From VRUE01 sp963702175 (GTDB taxonomy: Bacteria > Actinomycetota > Thermoleophilia > Solirubrobacterales > 70-9), in assembly GCA_963702175.1 (NCBI GenBank), contig OY969721.1, positions 868,001 through 932,000 on the forward strand: a stretch of DNA of 64,000 nucleotides, in the 5' to 3' direction. The translations under genes and the position numbers were made by a program. The notes under the pieces were generated by a model. That model saw only the letters and a list, made by a program, of their open reading frames with translations, was not told the origin of the DNA and ran no database searches. Of this stretch, positions 54,766 to 62,927 are shown piece after piece; position 1 is the first letter of the stretch; the number at the start of each line of letters is the position of its first letter.

Positions 54766-57708
54766 CTAGCCGCGCCGTTTGCCGGCTTTCCCCTTCTTGC
54801 CGCAGGGCGTCCGCAGCTTCGGCCGCATGTTCCTCTTCTTCCCGTTCTGGGCTTTGAACCTGGCGATCGCGCGGATCTTGGGGGTGCCTTTGCCTTTGCC
54901 TTTGCAGAGGTTGCGCGAGTTGACCAGGAGGCCCTTTTTGCCGCCCCTCACGGTGAGCATGAACCTCGACACCGGCACGTCGGGGACTGTGTCGAAGGTG
55001 TTGCGGATCCTCCCTTTGACGGTGTCGATGCGCCCGACCAGGTGGACCTCCACTTGGCCGCGCAGGCGGGCGACGAGATCGGGCAGCAGGTTGTCAGAGG
55101 AGCGCAGGTGGACCGGGCCCTTCAGCGGCCCATCGAGCAGCGGCGTGACCGCCTTGGCGTAGCCGTAGATCGAGTTTTTCGGGCAGTCGTTGGCGGCAAA
55201 CTGGACCCGGGTGCAGACCTTCGAGAGGCTGGCCTGGTCGAGGAAGAACGCGCGCGGCAGAGTGACCGCGGCGCGGCCGATGTTGGCGTCCCCGTCGCGA
55301 GCTTTGAGGACGGCTCGCAGCTTCGGGTTCTTGCCCCGTTTGGTCGCACCGAACACCCTGAAGTGGAGTTTGGGTTTGAAGCCGAGCTGCTCGCAGCCTT
55401 TGACCTGGAACGGCACCGAAGCAGGGAAGGCGCTGAACGCGGCTGGGTCCAGCGGGTTAGCGCCACCGCCGCGCAGGGTCGCCCCCACCGCCATCGGTGA
55501 GCAGTTGGTCGGGTTGAGCGAGAACTGCGAGCGGTTGACCCGCAGCGAGATCGAGCGGATGTCGAGCAGCGCCCCGCCGAAGACGTGGGGGATCGTGTCC
55601 GGAACCGCGTGGACCTGTGCCGTTTCGGGATCTATTCGTAGCGCCACCCTCACCACGACCACGCCCAGGTCAAAGGGCCCGGCAGTGGCGGGGGTGACAA
55701 CTACCAGGGAGAGAGGGGCCCCGTTGTGAGGCCCTGCGAGGAAGGCTTTGCCCTGAATCTGGATCGGCTCAGGGCCGGTCCCGGTGCGGACGAAGACGGT
55801 GCCGACGAGGCTGGATTTGGGGCAGCTGGGCGCGACGGCCTCCGCCGCGCCGCTGTTCGCAGCGGCTGCGACGATCGCCGACTCGGGGCAGTAGCGGACG
55901 CCGGCCAGCTTCGCCGTCACACCGGGCGGCAGGTCGACGTCGATGCCCTTCAGCTCCTGGTTGCCGTCGGAGCGGGCGACGTCGACGACCAACGGACTGA
56001 ACTCGCCGCCCCGCGGTTTGAGAGTTTTCGCGGCGAAGCTGGGCGCGAAGGGGCGCTCGGCCATGGTTTTGGCGCAGGCCCCGCCGCCCGGCGCGGCGCT
56101 CATCGCGAACTCATCGCCCGGATTGGCGTTGGCGTTGCCCGACCAGGGCGTCATCTGGGTCGCGGTCGCATTCGGACCACAGGTGGGCGGACTGGTCAGC
56201 GGCGCTCTCGCGCCGCCGTTGAATTTGAGCCGGAAGGAGCTGAACGGAACCTGGGGCAGGCCCGGCACCGGCACGCTGCCCAGCGGCGCGTCGTCGAAGG
56301 TGGTGGTCAATTGGCCGGTTGTGGGGTTGGCCGAGACCTTGCCGAGCAGGCGGGCGGAGATGTCGTGGAGCGCCGACTCGACGGTGACGAAGATCCGGTA
56401 CTGCTCGCCCGAAGTCGGGTCGCGGCTGAGCTGCTGCCCGACGTAGACGCTCCCGGTGAGCGACCCCGCGGGCAGGGGCGGCGTGTCGACTTCGACCGTG
56501 CCGACCTTCGACGCCGCCGGGCAGGCGACCGGGTTCCTGGTCCCCTTGCCAAACTGCGCGTCGGTGCAGGCTACGAGGCCGTTGGCGGCGGAAGGGTTGA
56601 GGCCCATCCCGTTCGGCAGCGTGACCCGCGCAGAGCGCACCTGGGAGCTGCCCTGGCTCGCTTCGCCCAGGGTTGGGTTTTTGACCTCGGGCACGTTCAC
56701 GGTAACCGTCGCGCCCGCTGGTGAGTCTGTCTGGGCAGTGCCCGGATCAACTTCGATCGTGGGATCGAAGGGGATCGAGTCGCATTCCTTCGGCGATGTT
56801 TCGAATGCGGGCGGGTCACGAGGAATCTTCGACTCGACGAACGGGGAGCCGTTGGGGAAGTTCGGGTCTATGAATTCCGGCTCGTAGCCGTCCGCCCGCA
56901 GGTAGGTCGAGTAGACGTGCTCGAATAGCGATCCGGGGACCGCAGGGCCGAAGCAGGTCGTCGGCGTGGTGATGAAGGTGCCGTCGTCGCCTGGTGTCTC
57001 GCCGTTGCCGTCGAAGACCAGGCGGTTCTCGAGGATCCTGGCCCCTTCTTCGAATCCGGGAATCGGAAGTGTGAGTTTGGCTACGTCGATCGTGAAGTAC
57101 TCGTGATAGTCGCTCTCCCAGGCGACGTCGGCCTCGAGGAAGACGTTGTTGCCGAGCGCGTCGAGGCCGAAGCGGGCCGGTTCGCCAGGTTCCGGGACGA
57201 TGTTGTAGACGTTGAACGGGCCCACCGTGACCGGCGTCCCGTCGGTCGGGAATATCGTGCTGACCGCAGTCACGATGCTGATTCCGACTTTCGAGTTCGG
57301 CGGGCAGGTTTTGGGGCTCTCTCCCGGGGCAAGCTCGCACTGCTCGGGCGTCGATTGCGGATTGACGGTGAGGCCGGCGGGGAGATCTACGCGGACCGTT
57401 CTCAGGTTCCCAACCGGGACGGGTCCGAGGGTGCCGGGTTTCGAATTGACGATGAACTGGGTGAAGCCGACCGGCGGGTGCCCGGCCGCCTGTTCGAAGA
57501 ACTGCTCAGGGGTTGCAACGGAGCACTCTTCGGGCGCGTCGGTTTTGCACGTCCCGGCCTGCCATGGGCTGTCGACTTTCGGTTCGTCCGGGTTCTGCGG
57601 GCCGATTATCGGCTCGGCCGCCCCCGCGGGCGTCGCTGCTAGCGCCAACGCAAGCGCGGCGACGGCCATCAGGACCGCGCCACGAGTTCCCTGCCGAATC
57701 CACCCCAT
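54766..57708 (-). CDS. Giant secreted DUF11-like protein, third family member
   Basis: 980 residues from ATG 57708 (AGGAG upstream). Signal VLMAVAALALALAATPAGA. The body repeats themes of the 1115-residue proteins: LPNGMGLNPSAANGLVACTD, VACPAASKVGTVEVDTPPLP, QLTTTFDDAPLGSVPVPGLP. The shared C-terminal module is VCTRVQFAANDCPKNSIYG and VRGGKKGLLVNSRNLC. It ends in a basic tail (CGKKGKAGKRRG). It is not part of the tandem repeat. Divergent from a winged-helix regulator with A/T-rich direct repeats between them. Surface role inferred; no catalytic motif. Confidence 0.85.
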   Translation of the reverse strand: MGWIRQGTRGAVLMAVAALALALAATPAGAAEPIIGPQNPDEPKVDSPWQAGTCKTDAPEECSVATPEQFFEQAAGHPPVGFTQFIVNSKPGTLGPVPVGNLRTVRVDLPAGLTVNPQSTPEQCELAPGESPKTCPPNSKVGISIVTAVSTIFPTDGTPVTVGPFNVYNIVPEPGEPARFGLDALGNNVFLEADVAWESDYHEYFTIDVAKLTLPIPGFEEGARILENRLVFDGNGETPGDDGTFITTPTTCFGPAVPGSLFEHVYSTYLRADGYEPEFIDPNFPNGSPFVESKIPRDPPAFETSPKECDSIPFDPTIEVDPGTAQTDSPAGATVTVNVPEVKNPTLGEASQGSSQVRSARVTLPNGMGLNPSAANGLVACTDAQFGKGTRNPVACPAASKVGTVEVDTPPLPAGSLTGSVYVGQQLSRDPTSGEQYRIFVTVESALHDISARLLGKVSANPTTGQLTTTFDDAPLGSVPVPGLPQVPFSSFRLKFNGGARAPLTSPPTCGPNATATQMTPWSGNANANPGDEFAMSAAPGGGACAKTMAERPFAPSFAAKTLKPRGGEFSPLVVDVARSDGNQELKGIDVDLPPGVTAKLAGVRYCPESAIVAAAANSGAAEAVAPSCPKSSLVGTVFVRTGTGPEPIQIQGKAFLAGPHNGAPLSLVVVTPATAGPFDLGVVVVRVALRIDPETAQVHAVPDTIPHVFGGALLDIRSISLRVNRSQFSLNPTNCSPMAVGATLRGGGANPLDPAAFSAFPASVPFQVKGCEQLGFKPKLHFRVFGATKRGKNPKLRAVLKARDGDANIGRAAVTLPRAFFLDQASLSKVCTRVQFAANDCPKNSIYGYAKAVTPLLDGPLKGPVHLRSSDNLLPDLVARLRGQVEVHLVGRIDTVKGRIRNTFDTVPDVPVSRFMLTVRGGKKGLLVNSRNLCKGKGKGTPKIRAIARFKAQNGKKRNMRPKLRTPCGKKGKAGKRRG

Positions 57709-57790
57709 CGCTCCTACTCCCTCCCCGATTCCCATTGCAGAGGCATCTCGAAACCTAAAATACCCGGTTCTCTAACTTTAAATCATCATT

Positions 57791-57825
57791 TTTTGGTATA
57801 AGCTCCCTAAGCACTTTTTGGTATT
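57791..57825. promoter_or_regulatory. A/T-rich direct repeats between the giant gene and the winged-helix gene
   Basis: TTTTTGGTAT occurs at 57791-57800 and again at 57816-57825, 25 bases apart, in an otherwise A/T-rich gap between divergent genes. Such spacing (about 2.4 helical turns) suits binding of a dimeric winged-helix protein. The assignment is an inference. Confidence 0.5.
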
Positions 57826-57849
57826 CAGAAAATATGTAGAGGAGGAGTC

Positions 57850-58169
<320 letters not shown>

Positions 58170-58234
58170 ACGGGGGCTGATTCTACGACCGCAACGAGGC
58201 GGCTGGGGGTGCGCTCTAACTAGAGTCCCTGGCA

Positions 58235-58768
58235 GTGGGCGCACGCTCCTTCCTCGTCTTCCTCGCGGTGCTGGCCGTAATCGGCCTGCTCGGTTTCGGG
58301 CTGCTCAGCAAGGGTGGCGCCAAGATCGCCGTGGGCGACCCGGTGCCAGACCGAGAGCTGCCGAGGCTTGGCGGTGAGGGAGCCGGCTCGATCGCCGACC
58401 ATCGCGGGCGCTGGGTGCTGGTCAACCTCTGGGCATCCTGGTGCCCCCCCTGCCGAGAGGAGGCGCCGGCGCTGGAGCGCTTCCATCGCCGCTACCGAGA
58501 CTCCGGCGTCACCGTGCTCGGCATCGACGTCCAGGACAACGACGACGACGCGCTTGCCTTCCTGCGCGAGTACCCGACCAGCTACCCGCAATTGCGATCG
58601 GTTGGCGACGAGCGCAGCGAAGCCTTCGGCTCGAGCGGCGTCCCGGAGAACTTCCTAGTCGATCCAAACGGACGGCTGGCGCTGATCCAGCGCGGTGCGG
58701 TCGACGACAGCTTCCTGCGCGAGAACGTCGTGCCGCTCATCGCGGAGGAGTCCGGGGGGTCGCAATGA
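58235..58768 (+). CDS. ccmG: Thioredoxin-like cytochrome c maturation protein (CcmG/DsbE type)
   Basis: 177 residues from GTG 58235. N-terminal membrane anchor (SFLVFLAVLAVIGLLGFGLL), then a TlpA-like thioredoxin fold with NLWASWCPPCREEAPALERF (CPPC active site), GIDVQDNDDDALAFLREYP and GVPENFLVDPNGRLAL (cis-Pro loop). It keeps the haem-binding Cys pair of apocytochrome c reduced, outside the membrane. Overlaps the ccmH-like gene by four bases (ATGA). The partner genes ccmE and ccmF are 4 kb away. Confidence 0.9.
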   Translation: MGARSFLVFLAVLAVIGLLGFGLLSKGGAKIAVGDPVPDRELPRLGGEGAGSIADHRGRWVLVNLWASWCPPCREEAPALERFHRRYRDSGVTVLGIDVQDNDDDALAFLREYPTSYPQLRSVGDERSEAFGSSGVPENFLVDPNGRLALIQRGAVDDSFLRENVVPLIAEESGGSQ

Positions 58769-59221
58769 GGCGCAGCGTGATGCTCGCCGCGCTCGCCCTG
58801 ATCCTGCTGCCAACTCTCGCTCCTGCAGCGCAGCAGGCGGCCCTCATCGACCTCGAAGACGAGGTGATGTGCCCGATCTGCGGCACGCTGCTCGAGCTCT
58901 CCAACGCCCCGCAGGCAGAGCGGCAGAGAGCGCTGATCAACAGGCTGATCGCCGCTGGCAAGAACCAAGGCAGAGATCAAGGATGCTCTCGTCGCCCAGT
59001 ACGGACGCGAGGTCCTGGCCTTGCCGGAGGGCTCCGGCTTCAGCCTCTCCGCCTATCTGGTGCCGACGATCGGCTTCGCCGTGGCGTTGGTTGCGCTCGG
59101 CTTCGGCGTTGCCCGCTGGCGCCGGGCCGGCGATCGGCCGGCGCCTCCCGCCAACCAAGCTGCGGGGCCGGACGAGGACGCCGAGCGACTCAATGCCGAC
59201 ATCGCCCGCTACGACCTCTGA
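58765..59221 (+). pseudogene. ccmH: CcmH-like cytochrome c maturation protein, frameshifted
   Basis: The first frame gives a signal (MLAALALILLPTLAPAAQQ), then DEVMCPICGTLLELSNAPQA with the C-x2-C thiol pair. At 58963-58964 one extra A (GCAAGAACC) breaks the frame. The rest, AEIKDALVAQYGREVLALPE and FSLSAYLVPTIGFAVALVAL, follows in the next frame and ends at 59221. Removing that A restores a normal CcmH. Ends converge with the CpsD-like gene. Could be a real lesion or a sequence error. Confidence 0.85.
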
Positions 59222-59227
59222 TTTGAG

Positions 59228-59863
59228 CTAGACCTGAAGCACCAGGCCGTCGACGGGCACCTTCAGCTTGCGAGGCAGGTCCGACCTCGGACCGCAGGCC
59301 AGGGTCCTGTCGGCGCGGGCGGCAACCGCGAGCAGGGACGGCACTTCGTCCAGCGGCGGGCCATCGAGGACGAGCAGGTCGTAGGCGCTGCGCAGCTTGG
59401 CGACCGCGTGGCGAAAGCCCTCGGAGTCGAGCAGCGGCAAACCGTCCTCGACCTGCTCGCCGGCGACCACGCAGGCGAGCGGCGCCTCGGCCCGGCCCGA
59501 TGCCGGGCCGGTGAGGACGAGCGGCTGAAGGATCTGCGGCGCCTCGGCCTCCTGACGCAGGTACTCGCACAGGCCCGGAGTCGGGGCGAGGCCGAGCCTG
59601 GGTGCAAGCGAGGGCAGGACGAGGTCGCACTCGACCAGGGCCGTCCGACGGCCTTCCGCCGCGGCGACGGTGGCGAGACCCAACGCAAGCGCTGACTTCG
59701 CCTCCACCCCGGTCGCGAACAGCACGCGTGCGTCGCCCATCGCCTTCAGCAGCGCGTCGAGCGGTGCCAGCTCGGCGCGGCTCAGCGCCCCCGGGCGCAC
59801 CGACTCTCCCGCCCCCGCGGGGAGCTCCGCCAGGACCGGGGGGCGACGGCGGCGGAACATCAC
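59228..59863 (-). CDS. CpsD/CapB-like P-loop ATPase (BY-kinase-like)
   Basis: 211 residues from GTG 59863, overlapping the argS stop. The P-loop region reads VLFATGVEAKSALALGLATV, keeping Lys-Ser but lacking the usual Gly-rich loop. TALVECDLVLPSLAPRLGLA corresponds to Walker A', and YDLLVLDGPPLDEVPSLLAV to Walker B. This is the CpsD/MinD-like fold used in exopolysaccharide control. There is no Tyr cluster at the C-terminus and no membrane partner nearby, so kinase activity is doubtful. Confidence 0.75.
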   Translation of the reverse strand: MMFRRRRPPVLAELPAGAGESVRPGALSRAELAPLDALLKAMGDARVLFATGVEAKSALALGLATVAAAEGRRTALVECDLVLPSLAPRLGLAPTPGLCEYLRQEAEAPQILQPLVLTGPASGRAEAPLACVVAGEQVEDGLPLLDSEGFRHAVAKLRSAYDLLVLDGPPLDEVPSLLAVAARADRTLACGPRSDLPRKLKVPVDGLVLQV

Positions 59864-61512
59864 ATCCGCTCTGGGGCGGAGATGCCGAGCAACCCGAGCG
59901 CCTCGGCGATCGTCCGCTTGGCGAGCAGGCAGAGCGCCAGCCTCGACTCCTCCACCCCCTCGCCCTCGGCGCCGACCACCTTGCAGTCGCGGTAGAAGGC
60001 GTGGAAGTCCGCCGCGACCGCGGTCGAGTAGGCGCAGATCCGGTGCGGCGCGCGGCGCTCGGCTGCCTCGCGAACCTCGTCCGGGAACTCGAGTAGGCGC
60101 TTGACCAGCGCCCGCTCGGCTGGCTCCAAGCCCACGCCGGGGATCTCCGCGTCGACGGAAGCGGCGCTCTCCGCGTCCTTGCCCGCCTTGCGCAGGATGC
60201 TGGCGATGCGCGCGTGCGCGTACTGCACGTAGTAGACGGGGTTGTCGTTCGACTGGCGACGAGCCAGCTCCAGATCAAGGTCGACCGTGGTCTCGTGACT
60301 GCGCCAGAGCATGAACCAGCGGGTGGCGTCGGCGCCGATGTCGTCGAGCAGCTCGTCGAGCGAGACGAAGTCGCCGCTGCGCTTCGACATCTGCGCCCTC
60401 TCCCCGCCTTCGACTATGTGGACCAACCGCATGATCAGGACCTCGAGGCGCTCGGGGTCGTCGCCGAGGCCGGCGACCACGGCGCGCAGTCGCGGCACGT
60501 AGCCGTGGTGGTCGGCGCCGAAGACGTCGATCAACCGCCCGAACCCGCGCTCCAACTTGTCCCAGTGGTAGGCGACGTCGGCGGCGAGGTAGGTCGGTTC
60601 GCCGTTGGCCCGGATCAGCACTCTGTCCTTGTCGTCGCCGAAGGTGGTGGTCCGCAGCCAGAGTGCTTCTTCACTGCGGTACGTGTGGCCGCTCTCCTCC
60701 AGTCGGCCCAGGGCGACCTCAACCTCGCCGCGCTCGTAGAGCCCGCGCTCCGAAAACCAGGTGTCGAAGCGGACGCCGAAGCGGTCGAGCGTAGCGCGCA
60801 CTTTTTCCACCACCGCCTCCACCCCCTGCCGGCTGAGCGCCTCGGTGTCGCCGGGATCCACCCCGGCCGCCGCGAAGCCGGCTGCGAGCTCCGCTACGTA
60901 CTCGCCCGCGTAACCGTCCTTGGGGGGCTCTTCGCCCCGCATGCGGGCGGCGATCGAGGCGGCGAAGCGCTCGATCTGCCCACCTGCGTCGTTGACGTAG
61001 TACTCGCGCTGGACCTCGTGCCCCACCGCCTCGAGCAGGCAGACAAGGGCATCGCCGTAGGCGGCGTGGCGGCCGCCGCCGACATGCAGGGGGCCGGTCG
61101 GGTTGGCGGAGACGAACTCGACGAGGACGCGCTCCGGTGACTCTGTTGGCGGCGGCCCAAGCCGATCGCCTGCGGCGGCGAGACTCGCCATCGCGCGCCG
61201 GTACCAGGCATCGGAGAGGAAGAGGTTGACGAAGCCAGGGCCGGCGACTTCGACCCGCTCGAGACTGCCGTTGGCACCCAGCTCCCGTTCGAGCTCGGCG
61301 CAGAGACGCTCGGCGACCGCGCGCGGGCTCTCGCCGAGCGGAGCAGCGAGCAGCATCGCGGCGTTCGAGCTGTAGTCGCCCAGCTCCGGCTTCGGTGGCC
61401 GCTCCAGGGTGGGCTCGGGCCCGGCGGGCTCGCCGCCCCGCAGGGCCAGTGCGGCACGACCAACCGCGGAGCGCAGCTCGGCGATCGGGTCGCTTGCTCG
61501 CTCCGCGCTCAT
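59860..61512 (-). CDS. argS: Arginyl-tRNA synthetase
   Basis: 550 residues from ATG 61512 (GAGGACG upstream). An N-terminal Arg-tRNA-synthetase additional domain precedes the catalytic core ANPTGPLHVGGGRHAAYGDA (HIGH-type motif) and ERAQMSKRSGDFVSLDELL (KMSKS-type loop). A C-terminal DALR anticodon-binding domain ends the protein (VQYAHARIASILRKAG, FHAFYRDCKV). It charges tRNA-Arg. Length is normal. Followed directly by the CpsD-like gene. Divergent from a phosphoesterase gene. Confidence 0.95.
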   Translation of the reverse strand: MSAERASDPIAELRSAVGRAALALRGGEPAGPEPTLERPPKPELGDYSSNAAMLLAAPLGESPRAVAERLCAELERELGANGSLERVEVAGPGFVNLFLSDAWYRRAMASLAAAGDRLGPPPTESPERVLVEFVSANPTGPLHVGGGRHAAYGDALVCLLEAVGHEVQREYYVNDAGGQIERFAASIAARMRGEEPPKDGYAGEYVAELAAGFAAAGVDPGDTEALSRQGVEAVVEKVRATLDRFGVRFDTWFSERGLYERGEVEVALGRLEESGHTYRSEEALWLRTTTFGDDKDRVLIRANGEPTYLAADVAYHWDKLERGFGRLIDVFGADHHGYVPRLRAVVAGLGDDPERLEVLIMRLVHIVEGGERAQMSKRSGDFVSLDELLDDIGADATRWFMLWRSHETTVDLDLELARRQSNDNPVYYVQYAHARIASILRKAGKDAESAASVDAEIPGVGLEPAERALVKRLLEFPDEVREAAERRAPHRICAYSTAVAADFHAFYRDCKVVGAEGEGVEESRLALCLLAKRTIAEALGLLGISAPERM

Positions 61513-61571
61513 CGTCCTCATCGTATGGAGCGGAACGGGGCCGGTGCCGCCTCGCGAGTACGCTGGCCGCC

Positions 61572-62312
61572 GTGCGCGTCGCGGCGATCGCCGACATCCA
61601 CTCCAACCTGCCTGCACTGGAAGCCGTTCTCGAGGCAGTAGACGCGGCCGGGACCAAGGAGATCTGGTGCCTGGGAGACGTGGTCGGCTACGGCGCCGAT
61701 CCCGACCCATGCGCGGACCTCATTCGTGAGCGCTGCGCTGTCTGCCTCGCGGGCAACCACGACCTGGCTGTGCTCGGCGAGCTGCGGGTCTCCGCCTTCT
61801 CGGAGGCGGCCGCGGCAGGGGTCGCCTGGACCCAGGAGAACATCGCTTCCCGCACGCTTGAGTTCCTCGGCGACCTGGAGCCGGCGGCGCGGCGCGAGGA
61901 GGTCGCCCTGTTCCACGCCTCCCCGCGCGATCCGGTCTGGGAGTACGTGCTCTCAGTCGAGCAGGCAGAGGCCTGCTTCGAGGTCCAGCCGGAGCGGATC
62001 GGCCTGATCGGGCACTCGCACGTGTCGCTCTTCTTCACCCAGCCCGACGGGCCTGGGTCGGGCGAGGTCCGGGGTGCGCGGATGAGCGATGGGGCGTTGC
62101 TGGACCTCGCGAGCGGCGCCTGGCTGCTCAACCCCGGCAGCGTCGGCCAGCCGCGCGACGGGGACCCGCGCGCCGCCTGGCTGGAGCTCGACACCGAGGC
62201 GCTGACTGCCTGCTTCCACCGCGTCCCCTATGACGTCGACCGCGCTGCCGCAACGATCTCCGCGGCCGGCCTGCCAAGCCGCCTCGCCGACCGCCTCCAG
62301 GTCGGGATGTGA
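61572..62312 (+). CDS. Calcineurin-like metallophosphoesterase (YfcE/MJ0936 type)
   Basis: 246 residues from GTG 61572. Metal ligands appear in order: AAIADIHSNLPALEAVLEAV (D-x-H), WCLGDVVGYGADPDP (GD), CLAGNHDLAVLG (GNHD) and GLIGHSHVSLFF (GHSH). The family hydrolyses phosphodiesters or phosphomonoesters with two metals. Ends LLNPGSVGQPRDGDPRAAWL, as in many diadenosine tetraphosphatase-like relatives. Substrate unknown. Confidence 0.9.
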   Translation: MRVAAIADIHSNLPALEAVLEAVDAAGTKEIWCLGDVVGYGADPDPCADLIRERCAVCLAGNHDLAVLGELRVSAFSEAAAAGVAWTQENIASRTLEFLGDLEPAARREEVALFHASPRDPVWEYVLSVEQAEACFEVQPERIGLIGHSHVSLFFTQPDGPGSGEVRGARMSDGALLDLASGAWLLNPGSVGQPRDGDPRAAWLELDTEALTACFHRVPYDVDRAAATISAAGLPSRLADRLQVGM

Positions 62313-62375
62313 CCGCGTCCAGGCGTCGAATGCAGGGAAAACCTGGCCCATGAGGGGTTGTCTAGACTCGCAACG

Positions 62376-62927
62376 ATGCGCCTACTGACCGCCTTCGGAC
62401 TCACTTTCGCGCTCGGCATGACCGCTGCCGCGACGCTTGCCTCCTGCGGGGGAGGAGACGACGCGCAGCTACTACCTGGTGCCGACGCGAGGGAGATCAC
62501 CGCCAACCTCGATGCGGTCGAGCAGCTCGCCAGCGAAGGCGAGTGCGCCGGAGCCGAAGAAGCGGCCGAACAGGTGAGCGTGCAGGTCGAAACGCTGGAA
62601 GGGGTCGACAAAGAGCTTCAACAGGCGCTCGAGCGTGGCGCTGCGAGGCTGAACGAAGTGGTCGACACCTGCGAGGAAGAGACGACCGAAGAATTCGTCC
62701 CGGTGCCGGAGCCGAGCGAAAACGACGACGAGGACCAGGAAAAAGAAGAAGAGAAGGAAGAAAAAGAGCGCGAACGAGAAGAGGAGAAGGCCGAAAAAGA
62801 AGAAGAGAAGGAAGTGGAACGGGAAGAAAGCGAAGAGGAACCTCCGGCGGAAGAAGTGGAACCCCCGGAAGAGCCCTCCGGCGGCATCAGCCCCAGCAGC
62901 GAGGTTGAAGAGGGGGACGACGGCTGA
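62376..62927 (+). CDS. Lipoprotein with long Glu/Lys-rich helix
   Basis: 183 residues from ATG 62376. Lipobox LASC at Cys 24; then a helical domain with two Cys (GECAGAEEAAEQ, VVDTCEEE). A run of more than 60 residues follows made almost only of Glu, Lys, Arg and Asp (QEKEEEKEEKEREREEEKAE), a likely stable single alpha helix or rigid spacer, and a Pro/Gly/Ser end. The stop overlaps the kinase start (TGATG), so the two are co-translated. It might present a sensor domain for the kinase, which is an inference. Confidence 0.75.
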   Translation: MRLLTAFGLTFALGMTAAATLASCGGGDDAQLLPGADAREITANLDAVEQLASEGECAGAEEAAEQVSVQVETLEGVDKELQQALERGAARLNEVVDTCEEETTEEFVPVPEPSENDDEDQEKEEEKEEKEREREEEKAEKEEEKEVEREESEEEPPAEEVEPPEEPSGGISPSSEVEEGDDG

